Source of the DNA: Burkholderia glumae LMG 2196 = ATCC 33617
Lineage (GTDB): Bacteria > Pseudomonadota > Gammaproteobacteria > Burkholderiales > Burkholderiaceae
DNA length: 64,000 nucleotides
Reading direction: 5' to 3'
NCBI RefSeq assembly: GCF_000960995.1
Contig: NZ_CP009435.1
Coordinates: 3,100,001 to 3,164,000, forward strand
Shown: positions 38,976 through 48,550 of the stretch, piece by piece
How positions within the stretch are numbered: position 1 is the first letter of the stretch
Layout: each line of letters begins with the position of its first letter
Position numbers and translations under genes: made by a program
Notes under the pieces: generated by a model
Seen by the model: only the letters and a program-made list of their open reading frames with translations
Databases searched by the model: none
Told to the model about the DNA's origin: nothing

Positions 38976-39485
38976 ATGCCGGACCCTTCCACGCCCCCGC
39001 CGGCCGGCCTGTCCGTGTCCGCGTATCCGATCAACGACAGCGTCGGCTACCTGCTTTCGCGCGTGCGCTCGCTGATGACCAACCTCGTCACGCAGCGCAC
39101 CCAGACCGAGCTCGGCATCACCGGCACCCAGGCCAGCATGTTGTTCATGCTCGCGGTCGGCAAATGCTCGACGGCGGCCGAACTGGCGCGCGAGTACGCG
39201 ATCGATGCGAGCGCCGTCACACGCCTGCTTGACCGCGTCGAGAAACGCGGCCTGCTCTCGCGCGTGCGCAGCCACGAGGACCGACGCGTGGTGCGCCTCG
39301 AACTGACCGACGAGGGCCGCGAACTTGCGGAACGGATGCCGGAAATTTTCATCAGCGTGCTCGATCGCCTGCTCGACGGCTTCACGCCCGAGGAAGTCGG
39401 TTTCCTGAAAAGCATGCTGCGCCGCATTCTGAGCAATTACTGCGGCGAAACCAGCAGCGGCAGCAGCGGCGGCAACGCTTCGTAA
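38976..39485 (+). CDS. MarR-family regulator of the adjacent efflux operon
   Basis: A 169-residue protein with a winged helix: GITGTQASMLFMLAVGKCSTAAELAREYAIDASAVTRLLDRVEKRGLLSRVRSHEDRRVVRLELTDEG is the MarR core. It is read in the same direction as the three efflux genes, whose first start is 52 bases downstream. MarR proteins at this position usually repress the operon and release it on binding a phenolic or drug ligand. The ligand is unknown. Its C-terminus is Ser/Gly-rich. Confidence 0.9.
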   Translation: MPDPSTPPPAGLSVSAYPINDSVGYLLSRVRSLMTNLVTQRTQTELGITGTQASMLFMLAVGKCSTAAELAREYAIDASAVTRLLDRVEKRGLLSRVRSHEDRRVVRLELTDEGRELAERMPEIFISVLDRLLDGFTPEEVGFLKSMLRRILSNYCGETSSGSSGGNAS

Positions 39486-39537
39486 CACACGTCTGGGCAA
39501 TCACTCTCCGATGCATCGACATAAGGAAATCCTTGCA

Positions 39538-41067
39538 ATGTCCACTTTTGAATCACGGGCGGCGGCCATGCCGCGCAAGGGCGTGTGGCCGGTACGCGCG
39601 GCCGGTGGTCTCGTCGCGGCCGGCGCCGCGCTCGCGCTGGCCGGCTGCGTCAGCTACGCGGGCATCCACAGCGACAAGCAGGTCGCGCCGGCCTCGCAAT
39701 TCGACAGTGCGCGCAGCCTGCCGGCCGAGGGCGGCCAGTGGCCCGCGCTGGACTGGGCCAGCCAGTTCGGCGACCCGCAGCTGCCGCGCCTGATCGACGA
39801 GGCGCTCGCTGGCAACCCGAGCATCGCGCAGGCCCAGGCGCGGCTCGCGAAAGCGTCCTCGTACATCGAAGCGTCGCGCGCGACGCTGCTGCCGAAAGTG
39901 GAGGGTCGCTATTCGTGGAGCCGCGAACTGTACTCGGGCAACGGCCTCTATCCGCCGCCCTACGGCGGCAACTGGTACAGCGAGAACAACGTGCTGGCGA
40001 GTGCCTCGTGGGAGCTCGACCTCTGGGGCAAGAACCGCGAGAAGCTGCGCTCGGTGGTGTCGCAGCGCAAGGCCGCGCAGGCCGAGTTCGAGCAGGCGCG
40101 CGTGACGCTCGCGACCTCGGTGGCACGCACCTACAACCAGCTCGCCCAGCTCTACGCGCTGCGTGAGATCGCGCAGCGCGAGATCCGCAACCGCGAGACG
40201 GTGGGCAAGATCACCGAGGGCCGCGTCGGTGCCGGGCTCGACACCAACGTGGAACGGCAGACCGCGCGCGGCAACGTGGCCACCTGCGAGTCGACGCTGT
40301 CCGATCTGGACGGCCGGATCACCACGGTGCGCTATCAGCTCGCGGCGCTGCTCGGCAAGGGGCCCGACCGCGGCCTGGCGATCGACACGCCGGTGCTGAA
40401 CCCGGGCGGTGCAATCACGCTGCCCGACACGATCCCGGCCGACCTGGTGTCGCGCCGGGCCGACCTGGTTGCCGCGCGCTGGCAGGTCGAGGCAGCGATG
40501 CACGACGTGAAGGAAACCAAGGCCGAGTTCTTCCCCGACGTGAACCTCGCGGCCGGCTTCGGTTTCGATGCGTTCGGCTGGGGCAATTTCCTGAAGTTCG
40601 CGAGCCGTCAGGCCCAGTTCGGGCCGGCCATCCACCTGCCGATCTTCCATGGCGGCGCCTTGCGTGCGCAACTGAAGGGCGCCTACGCGGACTACGACCT
40701 GAGCGTGGCGAACTACAACCAGACGCTGATCGGCGCGCTCAACGACGTGGCCACGCAAGTGGCCTCGATCCGCGCGCTGGACCGGCAGATGGGTGACGCG
40801 CAGCGCGCGCTCGACGCCTCGACGCGCGCCTACGAACTCGCCGTGGTCCGCTACAAGGCCGGACTGTCGCCGCAACTGCAGGTGCTGAGCGCCGACAACA
40901 GCCGGCTGGACGCCGAGCAGTCGGTGACCAACCTCGTGATGCGGCGCCGCGACTTGCAGATCGGCCTGATCAAGGCGCTCGGCGGCGGCTTCGACGCGGC
41001 GGGCTCGCCGCTCGCGGCCGCCGGCACGGCACCGCAGGCAGCGGCGGCGCAGCAGGCCGCCAATTGA
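39538..41067 (+). CDS. Outer-membrane efflux lipoprotein (NodT/OprM family)
   Basis: A 509-residue TolC-like channel. Start 39538 has AAGGAA nine bases upstream; an ATG at 39511 is less likely. Lipobox LALAGC (Cys near 36). Two OEP repeats are recognisable: the first around PRLIDEALAGNPSIAQAQARLAKASSYIEASRATLLPKVEG, the second around DLVSRRADLVAARWQVEAAMHDVKETKAEFFPDVNLAAG. It supplies the outer-membrane duct for the EmrAB-type pair that follows. Confidence 0.92.
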   Translation: MSTFESRAAAMPRKGVWPVRAAGGLVAAGAALALAGCVSYAGIHSDKQVAPASQFDSARSLPAEGGQWPALDWASQFGDPQLPRLIDEALAGNPSIAQAQARLAKASSYIEASRATLLPKVEGRYSWSRELYSGNGLYPPPYGGNWYSENNVLASASWELDLWGKNREKLRSVVSQRKAAQAEFEQARVTLATSVARTYNQLAQLYALREIAQREIRNRETVGKITEGRVGAGLDTNVERQTARGNVATCESTLSDLDGRITTVRYQLAALLGKGPDRGLAIDTPVLNPGGAITLPDTIPADLVSRRADLVAARWQVEAAMHDVKETKAEFFPDVNLAAGFGFDAFGWGNFLKFASRQAQFGPAIHLPIFHGGALRAQLKGAYADYDLSVANYNQTLIGALNDVATQVASIRALDRQMGDAQRALDASTRAYELAVVRYKAGLSPQLQVLSADNSRLDAEQSVTNLVMRRRDLQIGLIKALGGGFDAAGSPLAAAGTAPQAAAAQQAAN

Positions 41068-41134
41068 ACGAAGCCCTTGCCCGACACCCCCGTATCACTC
41101 GCACCAAGCACAAGCATCGACGGAGAAATTCGCC

Positions 41135-42352
41135 ATGAGCGACCCTCAACAGAACGCGGCCGGCGCAGCCCGGCCGAACAACACCAAACGCAAGCGGATG
41201 ATGACGATACTGATCGCGCTCATCGTGCTCGCCGCAATCGCCTACGGCGTCTATTACTTCCTCGTCGCGCGCTTCCACGAAACCACCGACGATGCCTATG
41301 TCAACGGCAACGTGGTGCAAATTACGCCGCAGGTGACGGGCACGGTGATCGCTGTCAACGCCGACGACACGCAGACCGTGACGGCGGGCGCCCCGCTCGT
41401 CGTGCTCGACCCGGCCGATGCGCGCGTCGCGCTGCAGCAGGCCGAGGCCAATCTCGCGCAGACCGTGCGCCAGGTACGCGGCCTGTTCGTCAACGACGAT
41501 CAGTACCGCGCGCAGGTCGCGCTGCGCGAAACCGACCTGTCGAAGGCGCAGGACGACCTGCGCCGGCGCCTGGCCGTGGCGCAGACGGGCGCGGTCTCGC
41601 AGGAAGAGATCGCGCACGCGCGCGATGCCGTGAAGGCCGCGCAGGCCTCGGTCGATGCCGCACGGCAGCAGCTCGCCTCGAATCGCGCGCTAACCGCGAA
41701 CACCACGGTCGCCGATCACCCCAACGTGCTGGCCGCGGCTGCGAAGGTGCGCGACGCCTATCTGGCCAACGCGCGCAACATGCTGCCCGCGCCCGTCACC
41801 GGCTACGTGGCCAAGCGCTCGGTGCAGGTCGGCCAGCGCGTCGCGCCGGGCACGCCGCTGATGTCGGTGGTGCCGCTCAACGGCGTATGGGTCGAGGCGA
41901 ACTTCAAGGAAGTGCAGCTCACGCACATGCGGATCGGCCAGCCGGTCGAGCTGACGGCCGACATCTACGGCTCGTCCGTCAAGTATCACGGCAAGGTGGT
42001 GGGCTTTTCGGCCGGCACCGGCTCGGCGTTCTCGCTGCTGCCGGCGCAGAACGCCACCGGCAACTGGATCAAGGTGGTGCAGCGCCTGCCGGTGCGCATC
42101 GCGCTCGACCCGCAACAATTGCAGCAGCATCCGCTGCGCATCGGCCTGTCGATGCAGGTCGACGTCGACATCAAGGACGACAGCGGCGGCGAGCTCGGCA
42201 AGGTGCCGAACACGGTCTACCAGACCGACGTGTTCGCGAAGTACGGCGACGCGGCCGACGCCGAGATCGCCCGGATCATCGCGCAGAACGCCGGCGGCGC
42301 GACGCCGGCCGCCACCAAGCCCGGCGCCGGCGCCGCGCCGAAGCGGATGTGA
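41135..42352 (+). CDS. emrA: EmrA/HlyD-family membrane fusion protein
   Basis: A 405-residue periplasmic adaptor: a single N-terminal membrane helix (MMTILIALIVLAAIAYGVYYFLV), then FHETTDDAYVNGNVVQITPQVTGTVIAVNADDTQTVTAGAPLVVLD, the split lipoyl/barrel-sandwich domain. A ~100-residue alpha-hairpin (VALQQAEANLAQTVRQVRGL to ASNRALTANTTV) follows, then PAPVTGYVAKRSVQVGQRVAPGTPL. It bridges the MFS pump and the outer-membrane duct. Confidence 0.93.
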   Translation: MSDPQQNAAGAARPNNTKRKRMMTILIALIVLAAIAYGVYYFLVARFHETTDDAYVNGNVVQITPQVTGTVIAVNADDTQTVTAGAPLVVLDPADARVALQQAEANLAQTVRQVRGLFVNDDQYRAQVALRETDLSKAQDDLRRRLAVAQTGAVSQEEIAHARDAVKAAQASVDAARQQLASNRALTANTTVADHPNVLAAAAKVRDAYLANARNMLPAPVTGYVAKRSVQVGQRVAPGTPLMSVVPLNGVWVEANFKEVQLTHMRIGQPVELTADIYGSSVKYHGKVVGFSAGTGSAFSLLPAQNATGNWIKVVQRLPVRIALDPQQLQQHPLRIGLSMQVDVDIKDDSGGELGKVPNTVYQTDVFAKYGDAADAEIARIIAQNAGGATPAATKPGAGAAPKRM

Positions 42353-42370
42353 GCCCGGAACGGAACGCCC

Positions 42371-43933
42371 ATGGCCAACACCCAACCCGTCATCCACCCT
42401 CCGCTGGAGGGCGGTCAGCTACTGCTCGGCACCGTCGCCGTGTCGCTTGCGGTGTTCATGAACGTGCTCGACACCTCGATCGCCAACGTCGCGATCCCGA
42501 CCATCTCGGGCGATCTCGGCGTCTCGTCGGACCAGGGCACCTGGGTCATCACCTCGTTCGCGGTCGCCAACGCGATCTCGGTGCCGCTGACCGGCTGGCT
42601 GACCGACCGGATCGGCCAGGTCCGGCTGTTCTTCGCCTCGATCATCCTGTTCGTGATCTCGTCGTGGCTCTGCGGGCTCGCGCCGACGCTGCCGTTCCTG
42701 CTGGTCGCGCGCGTGATCCAGGGCGCCGTGGCCGGGCCGATGATTCCGCTCTCGCAATCGCTGCTGCTGTCGAGCTATCCACGCGCGCGCGCGCCGATGG
42801 CGCTCGCGCTGTGGGCCATGACCACGCTGATCGCCCCCGTGGCCGGGCCGATCCTCGGCGGCTGGATCTCCGACAACTACTCGTGGCCGTGGATCTTCTA
42901 CGTGAACATTCCGGTCGGCATCGCCGCCGCGATCGTCACCTGGATGATCTACCGCGACCGCGAATCGACCACACGCAAGGCGCCGATCGACGGCGTCGGG
43001 CTCGCGCTGCTGGTGATCTGGGTCGGCTCGCTGCAGATCATGCTCGATAAGGGCAAGGATCTCGACTGGTTCTCCTCGACCACCATCGTGGCGCTTGCGC
43101 TGACCGCCGTCATCGCGTTCGCGTTCTTCGTGATCTGGGAGCTGACGGCCGAGCACCCGGTGGTCGATCTGTCGCTGTTCGCGATGCGCAACTTCAGCGG
43201 CGGCACGATCGCGCTGTCGGTCGGCTACGGGCTCTACTTCGGCAACCTCGTGCTGCTGCCGCTGTGGCTGCAGACGCAGATCGGCTACACGGCAACCGAC
43301 GCCGGGCTCGTGATGGCGCCGGTCGGCTTCTTCGCGATCCTGCTTTCGCCGCTGACGGGCAAGTACCTGCCGCGCACCGATCCGCGCTACATCGCCACCG
43401 CCGCGTTCCTGATCTTCGCGCTGTGCTTCTGGATGCGCTCGCGCTACACCACCGGCGTCGACCAGTGGTCGCTGATGCTGCCGACCTTCGTGCAGGGCAT
43501 CGGGATGGCGGGCTTCTTCATCCCGCTCGTCTCGATCACGCTGTCGGGCCTGCCCGGCCATCGGATTCCGGCCGCCTCGGGCCTGTCGAACTTCGTGCGG
43601 ATCATGTTCGGCGGCATCGGCACCTCGATCTTCCAGACCGCGTGGGACCATCGCAACAACTTCCACCACGCGCAGATCGTCGAGGCGGCCAACGTCTACA
43701 ACCCGATCTACAACCAGGCAGTCGCGCAGATGGGCAGCCTCGGGCTCTCCCAGCAGCAGGCCAACGGGCTCATCAACCAGATGGCCACGCAACAGGCCGC
43801 GCAACTCGGCGTCAACGACCTGTTCTATGTGTCGGCCCTGATCTTCGTGATACTGATCGGCCTGATCTGGATCACCAAGCCCGAACGCGCGGGCGGCGCG
43901 GATTCGAGCGCGGCGGCATCGGCCGCGCATTGA
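42371..43933 (+). CDS. emrB: EmrB-type MFS drug efflux pump (DHA2, 14 TMS)
   Basis: A 520-residue inner-membrane drug:H+ antiporter. The N-terminus has DHA2 motif D1 (LDTSIANVAIPTISGDLG), motif A GWLTDRIGQVRLF and motif C region (WALGLWAMTTLIAPVAGPILGGWISDNYSW-like, here ALALWAMTTLIAPVAGPILG). About 14 hydrophobic segments. It begins 18 bases after emrA. The MarR-OMF-EmrA-EmrB order is a full tripartite system of the kind exporting phenolic or weakly acidic toxic compounds. Confidence 0.94.
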   Translation: MANTQPVIHPPLEGGQLLLGTVAVSLAVFMNVLDTSIANVAIPTISGDLGVSSDQGTWVITSFAVANAISVPLTGWLTDRIGQVRLFFASIILFVISSWLCGLAPTLPFLLVARVIQGAVAGPMIPLSQSLLLSSYPRARAPMALALWAMTTLIAPVAGPILGGWISDNYSWPWIFYVNIPVGIAAAIVTWMIYRDRESTTRKAPIDGVGLALLVIWVGSLQIMLDKGKDLDWFSSTTIVALALTAVIAFAFFVIWELTAEHPVVDLSLFAMRNFSGGTIALSVGYGLYFGNLVLLPLWLQTQIGYTATDAGLVMAPVGFFAILLSPLTGKYLPRTDPRYIATAAFLIFALCFWMRSRYTTGVDQWSLMLPTFVQGIGMAGFFIPLVSITLSGLPGHRIPAASGLSNFVRIMFGGIGTSIFQTAWDHRNNFHHAQIVEAANVYNPIYNQAVAQMGSLGLSQQQANGLINQMATQQAAQLGVNDLFYVSALIFVILIGLIWITKPERAGGADSSAAASAAH

Positions 43934-43976
43934 GGCGGCGGCCCGCCTCGGCAAGGCGGTGCGGGCCGCCGCCCTT
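43934..43976 (+). terminator. Terminator hairpin after emrB
   Basis: A perfect 13-bp stem (43934-43946 with 43961-43973) immediately after the emrB stop codon, then CTTTG. It lies between convergent emrB and truB and may serve both. Confidence 0.65.
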
Positions 43977-44015
43977 TGAACAGCACGACGCCCGGCAACG
44001 CGAGGCAGCGGGCCG

Positions 44016-44972
44016 TCAGCCCGCCGCCTCGCCGCTGACGACGAGCCGCTCCGGTGCCAGCACCCCATCGAGCAGGCGTGCCACGCCGAGCAGTTGCCCG
44101 GCGGCGTCGTACACCCGCACCCGCGCCCCGGCCTCGTCATGGGCGCCGGTCTCGGGCGCCGAGGCGAGCCGCAACCGCTGACCATGCCGGAACCGCTTAG
44201 CCTCCTCGGCGTCGAGCCGCACCGGCGGAAACGTCGAGAGCAGCGCATCGACGGGTTGCAGCCAGCCATCGCGCTCGGCCGCTTGCGCGTCCGACAGCGC
44301 GTCGAGCGTGACCGCGTGCTCGAGCGTCAGGGCGCCAACGCCGGTACGCCGCAGCGCCACCAGATGCGCACCGCAGCCGAGCGCCTCGCCGATGTCCTCG
44401 GCAAGCGTGCGCACGTAGGTTCCCTTGCTGCAGGTCACGCGAAACGTCACGTTGGGCAATTCGCAGGCGAGCAGTTCGAGCGCGTGGATCGTCACGTTGC
44501 GGCCCTCGCGTTCGACGGTCTGCCCGGCGCGGGCGTACTCGTAGAGCGGTTTGCCGTCGCGCTTGAGTGCCGAATACATCGGCGGCACCTGCACGATCTC
44601 GCCGAGAAAACGTGGCAGCACGGCCTCGACGGCGGCGCACCCGACCCGCACCTCGCGCGTCTCGATCGCCTCGCCCTCGGCGTCGCCGGTGGTGGTGCGG
44701 ATGCCGAGCCGCATGGTTGCCTCGTAGGTCTTGTCGGCCTCGAGCAGATCCTGCGAGAACTTGGTGGCCTCGCCGAAGCAGAGCGGCAACAGGCCGGAGG
44801 CGAGCGGATCGAGCGTGCCGGTATGACCGGCCTTCTTCGCGAGATAGAGGCGCTTGGCGCGAATCAGCGCGTCATTGCTCGACAGCCCGACGGGCTTGTC
44901 GAGCAGCAGCACGCCGTCGAGCAGGCGCCGCGGCACGCGCGGGCGCTGGGAGCGTTGGGGAGCAGTCGTCAT
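44016..44972 (-). CDS. truB: tRNA pseudouridine-55 synthase
   Basis: A 318-residue enzyme that makes the universal pseudouridine in the T-loop of tRNA. The catalytic Asp is in GHTGTLDPLASGLLPLCFGEATK (near residue 55), and the N-terminal DGVLLLDKPVGLSSNDAL and later KGTYVRTLAEDIGEALG are family blocks. A PUA-like C-terminal part follows. It starts 36 bases after rbfA at the end of the rimP-nusA-infB-rbfA-truB cluster. Confidence 0.97.
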   Translation of the reverse strand: MTTAPQRSQRPRVPRRLLDGVLLLDKPVGLSSNDALIRAKRLYLAKKAGHTGTLDPLASGLLPLCFGEATKFSQDLLEADKTYEATMRLGIRTTTGDAEGEAIETREVRVGCAAVEAVLPRFLGEIVQVPPMYSALKRDGKPLYEYARAGQTVEREGRNVTIHALELLACELPNVTFRVTCSKGTYVRTLAEDIGEALGCGAHLVALRRTGVGALTLEHAVTLDALSDAQAAERDGWLQPVDALLSTFPPVRLDAEEAKRFRHGQRLRLASAPETGAHDEAGARVRVYDAAGQLLGVARLLDGVLAPERLVVSGEAAG

Positions 44973-45008
44973 GGCGAAATCGGCAATCGGCGGAAGTCGG
45001 CGCGCGAA

Positions 45009-45377
45009 TCAGTCGTCCTTCGCACGCGTCGAATTCGCCTGCTCGATCAGGCGCGACATCTCGACTGCTTTTTCGATCGTCTTGTCGTAATGGAAATGCA
45101 GCGTCGGCACCGTGTGGATGTGCAGGCGCTTGAACAGCAGGTTGTGCAGGTGGCCCGACGCGTGGTTGAGCGCTTCCTGGGTCTGCACGGGGTCGCCCGT
45201 CAGCGCCGTGAAATAGACTTTCGCATGCGCGTAGTCGGGCGTCAGCTCGACGCTCTGGATCGTGACGATCCCGATGCGGGGATCCTTCACTTCGCGCATG
45301 ATGAGTTCGGACAGATCGCGCTGGATCTGGTCGGCGATCTGGACGTTGCGATTGGGAGAACTGCGTTTTTTCGTCAT
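45009..45377 (-). CDS. rbfA: 30S ribosome-binding factor A
   Basis: A 122-residue KH-fold protein needed for late 16S rRNA processing and cold adaptation. N-terminal RNVQIADQIQRDLSELIMREVKDPRIGIVTIQSVELTPDYAHAKVYFT is diagnostic, with LHFHYDKTIEKAVEMSRLIEQA near the end. It follows infB after a 113-base gap that holds a perfect 15-bp hairpin. Confidence 0.97.
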   Translation of the reverse strand: MTKKRSSPNRNVQIADQIQRDLSELIMREVKDPRIGIVTIQSVELTPDYAHAKVYFTALTGDPVQTQEALNHASGHLHNLLFKRLHIHTVPTLHFHYDKTIEKAVEMSRLIEQANSTRAKDD

Positions 45378-45436
45378 GGTGAATCCGTCTTTCCGTTCAT
45401 TGGACGACCGGCGGCTTCGCAGCCGACGCCATGAAA

Positions 45437-45471
45437 ATGGGCGGGACAGGCTTCACGCCTGTCCCGCCCAT
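45437..45471 (-). terminator. Strong hairpin between infB and rbfA
   Basis: A perfect 15-bp stem (45437-45451 with 45457-45471, loop of five) in the infB-rbfA gap, followed on the minus strand by only four Ts. It could partly terminate or protect the infB mRNA 3' end. rbfA and truB then depend on read-through or their own promoter. Confidence 0.6.
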
Positions 45472-45490
45472 GATAGCCTTCACGCCGGCA

Positions 45491-48457
45491 TTACAGCGTA
45501 CGTGCGACTTCCGTGACCTCGAACACTTCGAACTGGTCGCCTTCGACGATGTCGTTGAAGTTCTTGAGCGACATACCGCACTCGAAGCCCTGGCGCACTT
45601 CCTTCACGTCGTCCTTGAAGCGCTTGAGCGAATCGAGCTCGCCCGTGAAGATGACCACGTTGTTGCGCAGCACGCGCACCGACGAGGAGCGCTTGACCAC
45701 GCCGTCCGTGACCATACAGCCCGCCACCGAGCCGATCTTCGGCACCTTGAAGACCTGACGCACCTCGACCATGCCGGTGATGACCTCGCGCTTTTCCGGC
45801 GCGAGCATGCCGGACATCGCCGCCTTCACCTCATCCACCGCGTCGTAGATGATGTTGTAGTAGCGGATGTCGATGCCGTTGGTCTCGGCCAGCTTGCGTG
45901 CCTGGGCGTCCGCACGCGTGTTGAAGCCGATGATGACCGCCTTCGATGCCGTCGCGAGGTTGACGTCGCTTTCGCTGATGCCGCCAACCGCACTGTGGAC
46001 GATCTGCACGCGCACTTCGTCGGTCGACAGCTTGAGCAGCGACTGCACCAGCGCTTCCTGCGAGCCCTGCACGTCGGCCTTGATGATGAGCGGCAGGTTC
46101 TGCACTTCCCCTTCGCCCATCTGTTCGAGCATGCTTTCCAGCTTCGCGGCCTGCTGCTTCGCGAGCTTGACGTCGCGGAACTTGCCCTGGCGAAACAGCG
46201 CGATTTCGCGCGCCTTGCGCTCGTCCGGCAGCACGATCACTTCCTCGCCGGCGCCCGGCACTTCGGACAGACCCTGGATCTCGACCGGGATCGACGGGCC
46301 GGCCGTCTTGGTCGGCTTGCCGTTCTCGTCGAGCATCGCACGCACGCGGCCGTAGGCGGTACCGGCCAGCACCACGTCGCCGCGCGAGAGCGTACCCGAC
46401 TGCACCAGCACCGTTGCGACCGGACCCTTGCCCTTGTCCAGCTTCGCTTCGATCACGATGCCCTTGGCGGGCGCCTCGACCGGCGCCTTCAGCTCCAGCA
46501 CTTCGGCTTGCAACAGCACGTTTTCGAGCAGATCGTCGATCCCGGCACCGGTCTTCGCCGACACTTCCACGAACGGCGAATCGCCGCCGTACTCTTCCGG
46601 CACCACGCTTTCGGCCACGAGTTCCTGCTTGACGCGGTCCGGGTTCGCATCCGGCTTGTCGATCTTGTTGATCGCGACGACGATCGGCACCCCGCCCGCC
46701 TTCGCGTGCGAGATGGCTTCCTTCGTCTGCGGCATCACGCCGTCATCGGCCGCGACCACCAGAATCACGATGTCGGTGGCCTTCGCGCCACGCGCACGCA
46801 TCGCGGTAAACGCTTCGTGACCCGGCGTGTCGAGGAACGTGACGACGCCGCGCGGCGTCTCGACGTGATAGGCGCCGATGTGCTGCGTAATGCCGCCCGC
46901 TTCGCCGGCCGCCACCTTCGCGCGCCGGATGTAGTCGAGCAGCGAGGTCTTGCCGTGGTCGACGTGGCCCATCACGGTGACGACAGGCGGACGCGGCAGT
47001 TGCTCGGCGTCGACGCCGACTTCGCCCTCGACCAGCAGCGCTTCCGGATCGTCGAGCTTCGCCGCCAGCGCGCGGTGCCCCAGTTCCTCGACGATGATCA
47101 TCGCCGTTTCCTGATCGAGCACCTGGTTGATCGTGACCATCTGGCCAAGCTTCATCATCACCTTGATGACTTCCGAAGCCTTCACCGACATCTTGTGCGC
47201 GAGATCGGCGACCGAAATGGTTTCCGGCACGTGAACTTCGCGGATGATCGGCTCGGTCGGCGCCTGGAACGACGACGCGCTGTCCTGGTGACGGCCGCGC
47301 CCCTTCGGGCCGCCGCGCCAGCCACGGTCGACGCCGCCGCTCGAATCGCCGCGTGTCTTGATCCCGCGGCGCTTCGAGGCGTCGTCCTGCCAGCCGCCCT
47401 TGCCCGCGCCCGGCTTCTTGTTGCGGTCAGCCGCGCCGGGAGCCGCGCTCGTGCTGGCCGGTGCCGCGGCCGCGGGCTTCTTCGCGGCCGGATTCGCCGG
47501 GCGCGCGCCGGCTTCGCCGGCCGGCTTCGCCGGCTTGTGCAGCGTGCCCTTCGCCTCGGCCGCCTTCGGTGGCTCGGCGGGCTTGGGCGGCTCCGGCGCC
47601 TTGACCTGCGCCTTGCGCGGCGTGGCCATCATCTCGCGGATCGCGCGCGCTTCGGCCTCGGCCTTTTCGCGGCGCTTGCGGATTTCTTCCTGCTCGGCGC
47701 GCGCCTTGTCGGCGGCTTCGCGCGCCGCGTCCTCGGCCTTCTTCGCCGCTTCGCGCTGGGCAGCCCGTTCGGCGGCCGCGCGCTCCTCGTCCTGATTCGA
47801 CTGCGCCTGCTGCATGGCCGGCTCCTGCGGTGCCTGCGTCTGCTGGTCGCGCGCGGCCGCCTGCTCGGCAGCCGCCGCGGCCTGCGCCGCCTGCTGGGCC
47901 TGAGCCGCAGCCGCCGCGCGCTTCGCGGCTGCCTCTTCCTCGGCGCGACGGCGTTCCGACTCGGCCGCTTCTTCGCGCGCACGGCGCTCGGCTTCCTCGC
48001 GTTCGAGGCGCTCCTGGCGCTCGCGCAGCTCCTGCGCCTGCCGCTCGAGCAGTTCGGCCTCGCGGCGTGCCTCTTCTTCGCGGCGCTTCAGCTCGGCGTC
48101 GGCCGCCGCGTCGTCTGCCTGGTCCTGCGAGGCGTCGGCGCCGTTCTCGGCGACGTCGTCGCGCTTGACGAACGTCCGCTTCTTGCGCACCTCGACCTGA
48201 ATGGTGCGAGCCTTACCCGTTGCGTCGGATTGTTTGATTTCCGACGTGTGCCGGCGGGTCAGCGTGATCTTGCGCTTGTCGGCGTCGGACGCACCGTGCG
48301 ATTTACGCAAATGATCGAGCAGACGCGCCTTGTCGGTTTCCGACAGCGCATCGTCTTCACTCGCTTTCTGGACGCCCGCTGCCTGCAGCTGTTCGAGCAG
48401 CACACCAGCAGGCATTTTCAGTTCCGCGGCAAATTGGGCTACGTTGTTACTCGCCAT
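45491..48457 (-). CDS. infB: Translation initiation factor IF-2
   Basis: A 988-residue GTPase that delivers initiator tRNA to the 30S subunit. The N-terminal IF2_N module (NNVAQFAAELKMPAGVLLEQLQAAGV) is followed by a ~350-residue charged, Ala/Glu/Arg-rich and then Gly/Pro-rich linker. A second IF2_N (ETISVADLAHKMSVKASEVIKVMMKLG) precedes the G domain: GHVDHGKTSLLDYIR, GITQHIGAY, DTPGHEAF, NKIDK. Domains II-IV complete it. Length is typical of beta-proteobacterial IF-2. It lies 93 bases after nusA. Confidence 0.98.
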   Translation of the reverse strand: MASNNVAQFAAELKMPAGVLLEQLQAAGVQKASEDDALSETDKARLLDHLRKSHGASDADKRKITLTRRHTSEIKQSDATGKARTIQVEVRKKRTFVKRDDVAENGADASQDQADDAAADAELKRREEEARREAELLERQAQELRERQERLEREEAERRAREEAAESERRRAEEEAAAKRAAAAAQAQQAAQAAAAAEQAAARDQQTQAPQEPAMQQAQSNQDEERAAAERAAQREAAKKAEDAAREAADKARAEQEEIRKRREKAEAEARAIREMMATPRKAQVKAPEPPKPAEPPKAAEAKGTLHKPAKPAGEAGARPANPAAKKPAAAAPASTSAAPGAADRNKKPGAGKGGWQDDASKRRGIKTRGDSSGGVDRGWRGGPKGRGRHQDSASSFQAPTEPIIREVHVPETISVADLAHKMSVKASEVIKVMMKLGQMVTINQVLDQETAMIIVEELGHRALAAKLDDPEALLVEGEVGVDAEQLPRPPVVTVMGHVDHGKTSLLDYIRRAKVAAGEAGGITQHIGAYHVETPRGVVTFLDTPGHEAFTAMRARGAKATDIVILVVAADDGVMPQTKEAISHAKAGGVPIVVAINKIDKPDANPDRVKQELVAESVVPEEYGGDSPFVEVSAKTGAGIDDLLENVLLQAEVLELKAPVEAPAKGIVIEAKLDKGKGPVATVLVQSGTLSRGDVVLAGTAYGRVRAMLDENGKPTKTAGPSIPVEIQGLSEVPGAGEEVIVLPDERKAREIALFRQGKFRDVKLAKQQAAKLESMLEQMGEGEVQNLPLIIKADVQGSQEALVQSLLKLSTDEVRVQIVHSAVGGISESDVNLATASKAVIIGFNTRADAQARKLAETNGIDIRYYNIIYDAVDEVKAAMSGMLAPEKREVITGMVEVRQVFKVPKIGSVAGCMVTDGVVKRSSSVRVLRNNVVIFTGELDSLKRFKDDVKEVRQGFECGMSLKNFNDIVEGDQFEVFEVTEVARTL

Positions 48458-48550
48458 TCATTCCTCTTAATGCAAGGACCGATTCCTTGCGGTTAGCATC
48501 GGGTCATGCGGCCTTCCGGCCGCCAAATATCAGTGCGCCATGGTCATTTC

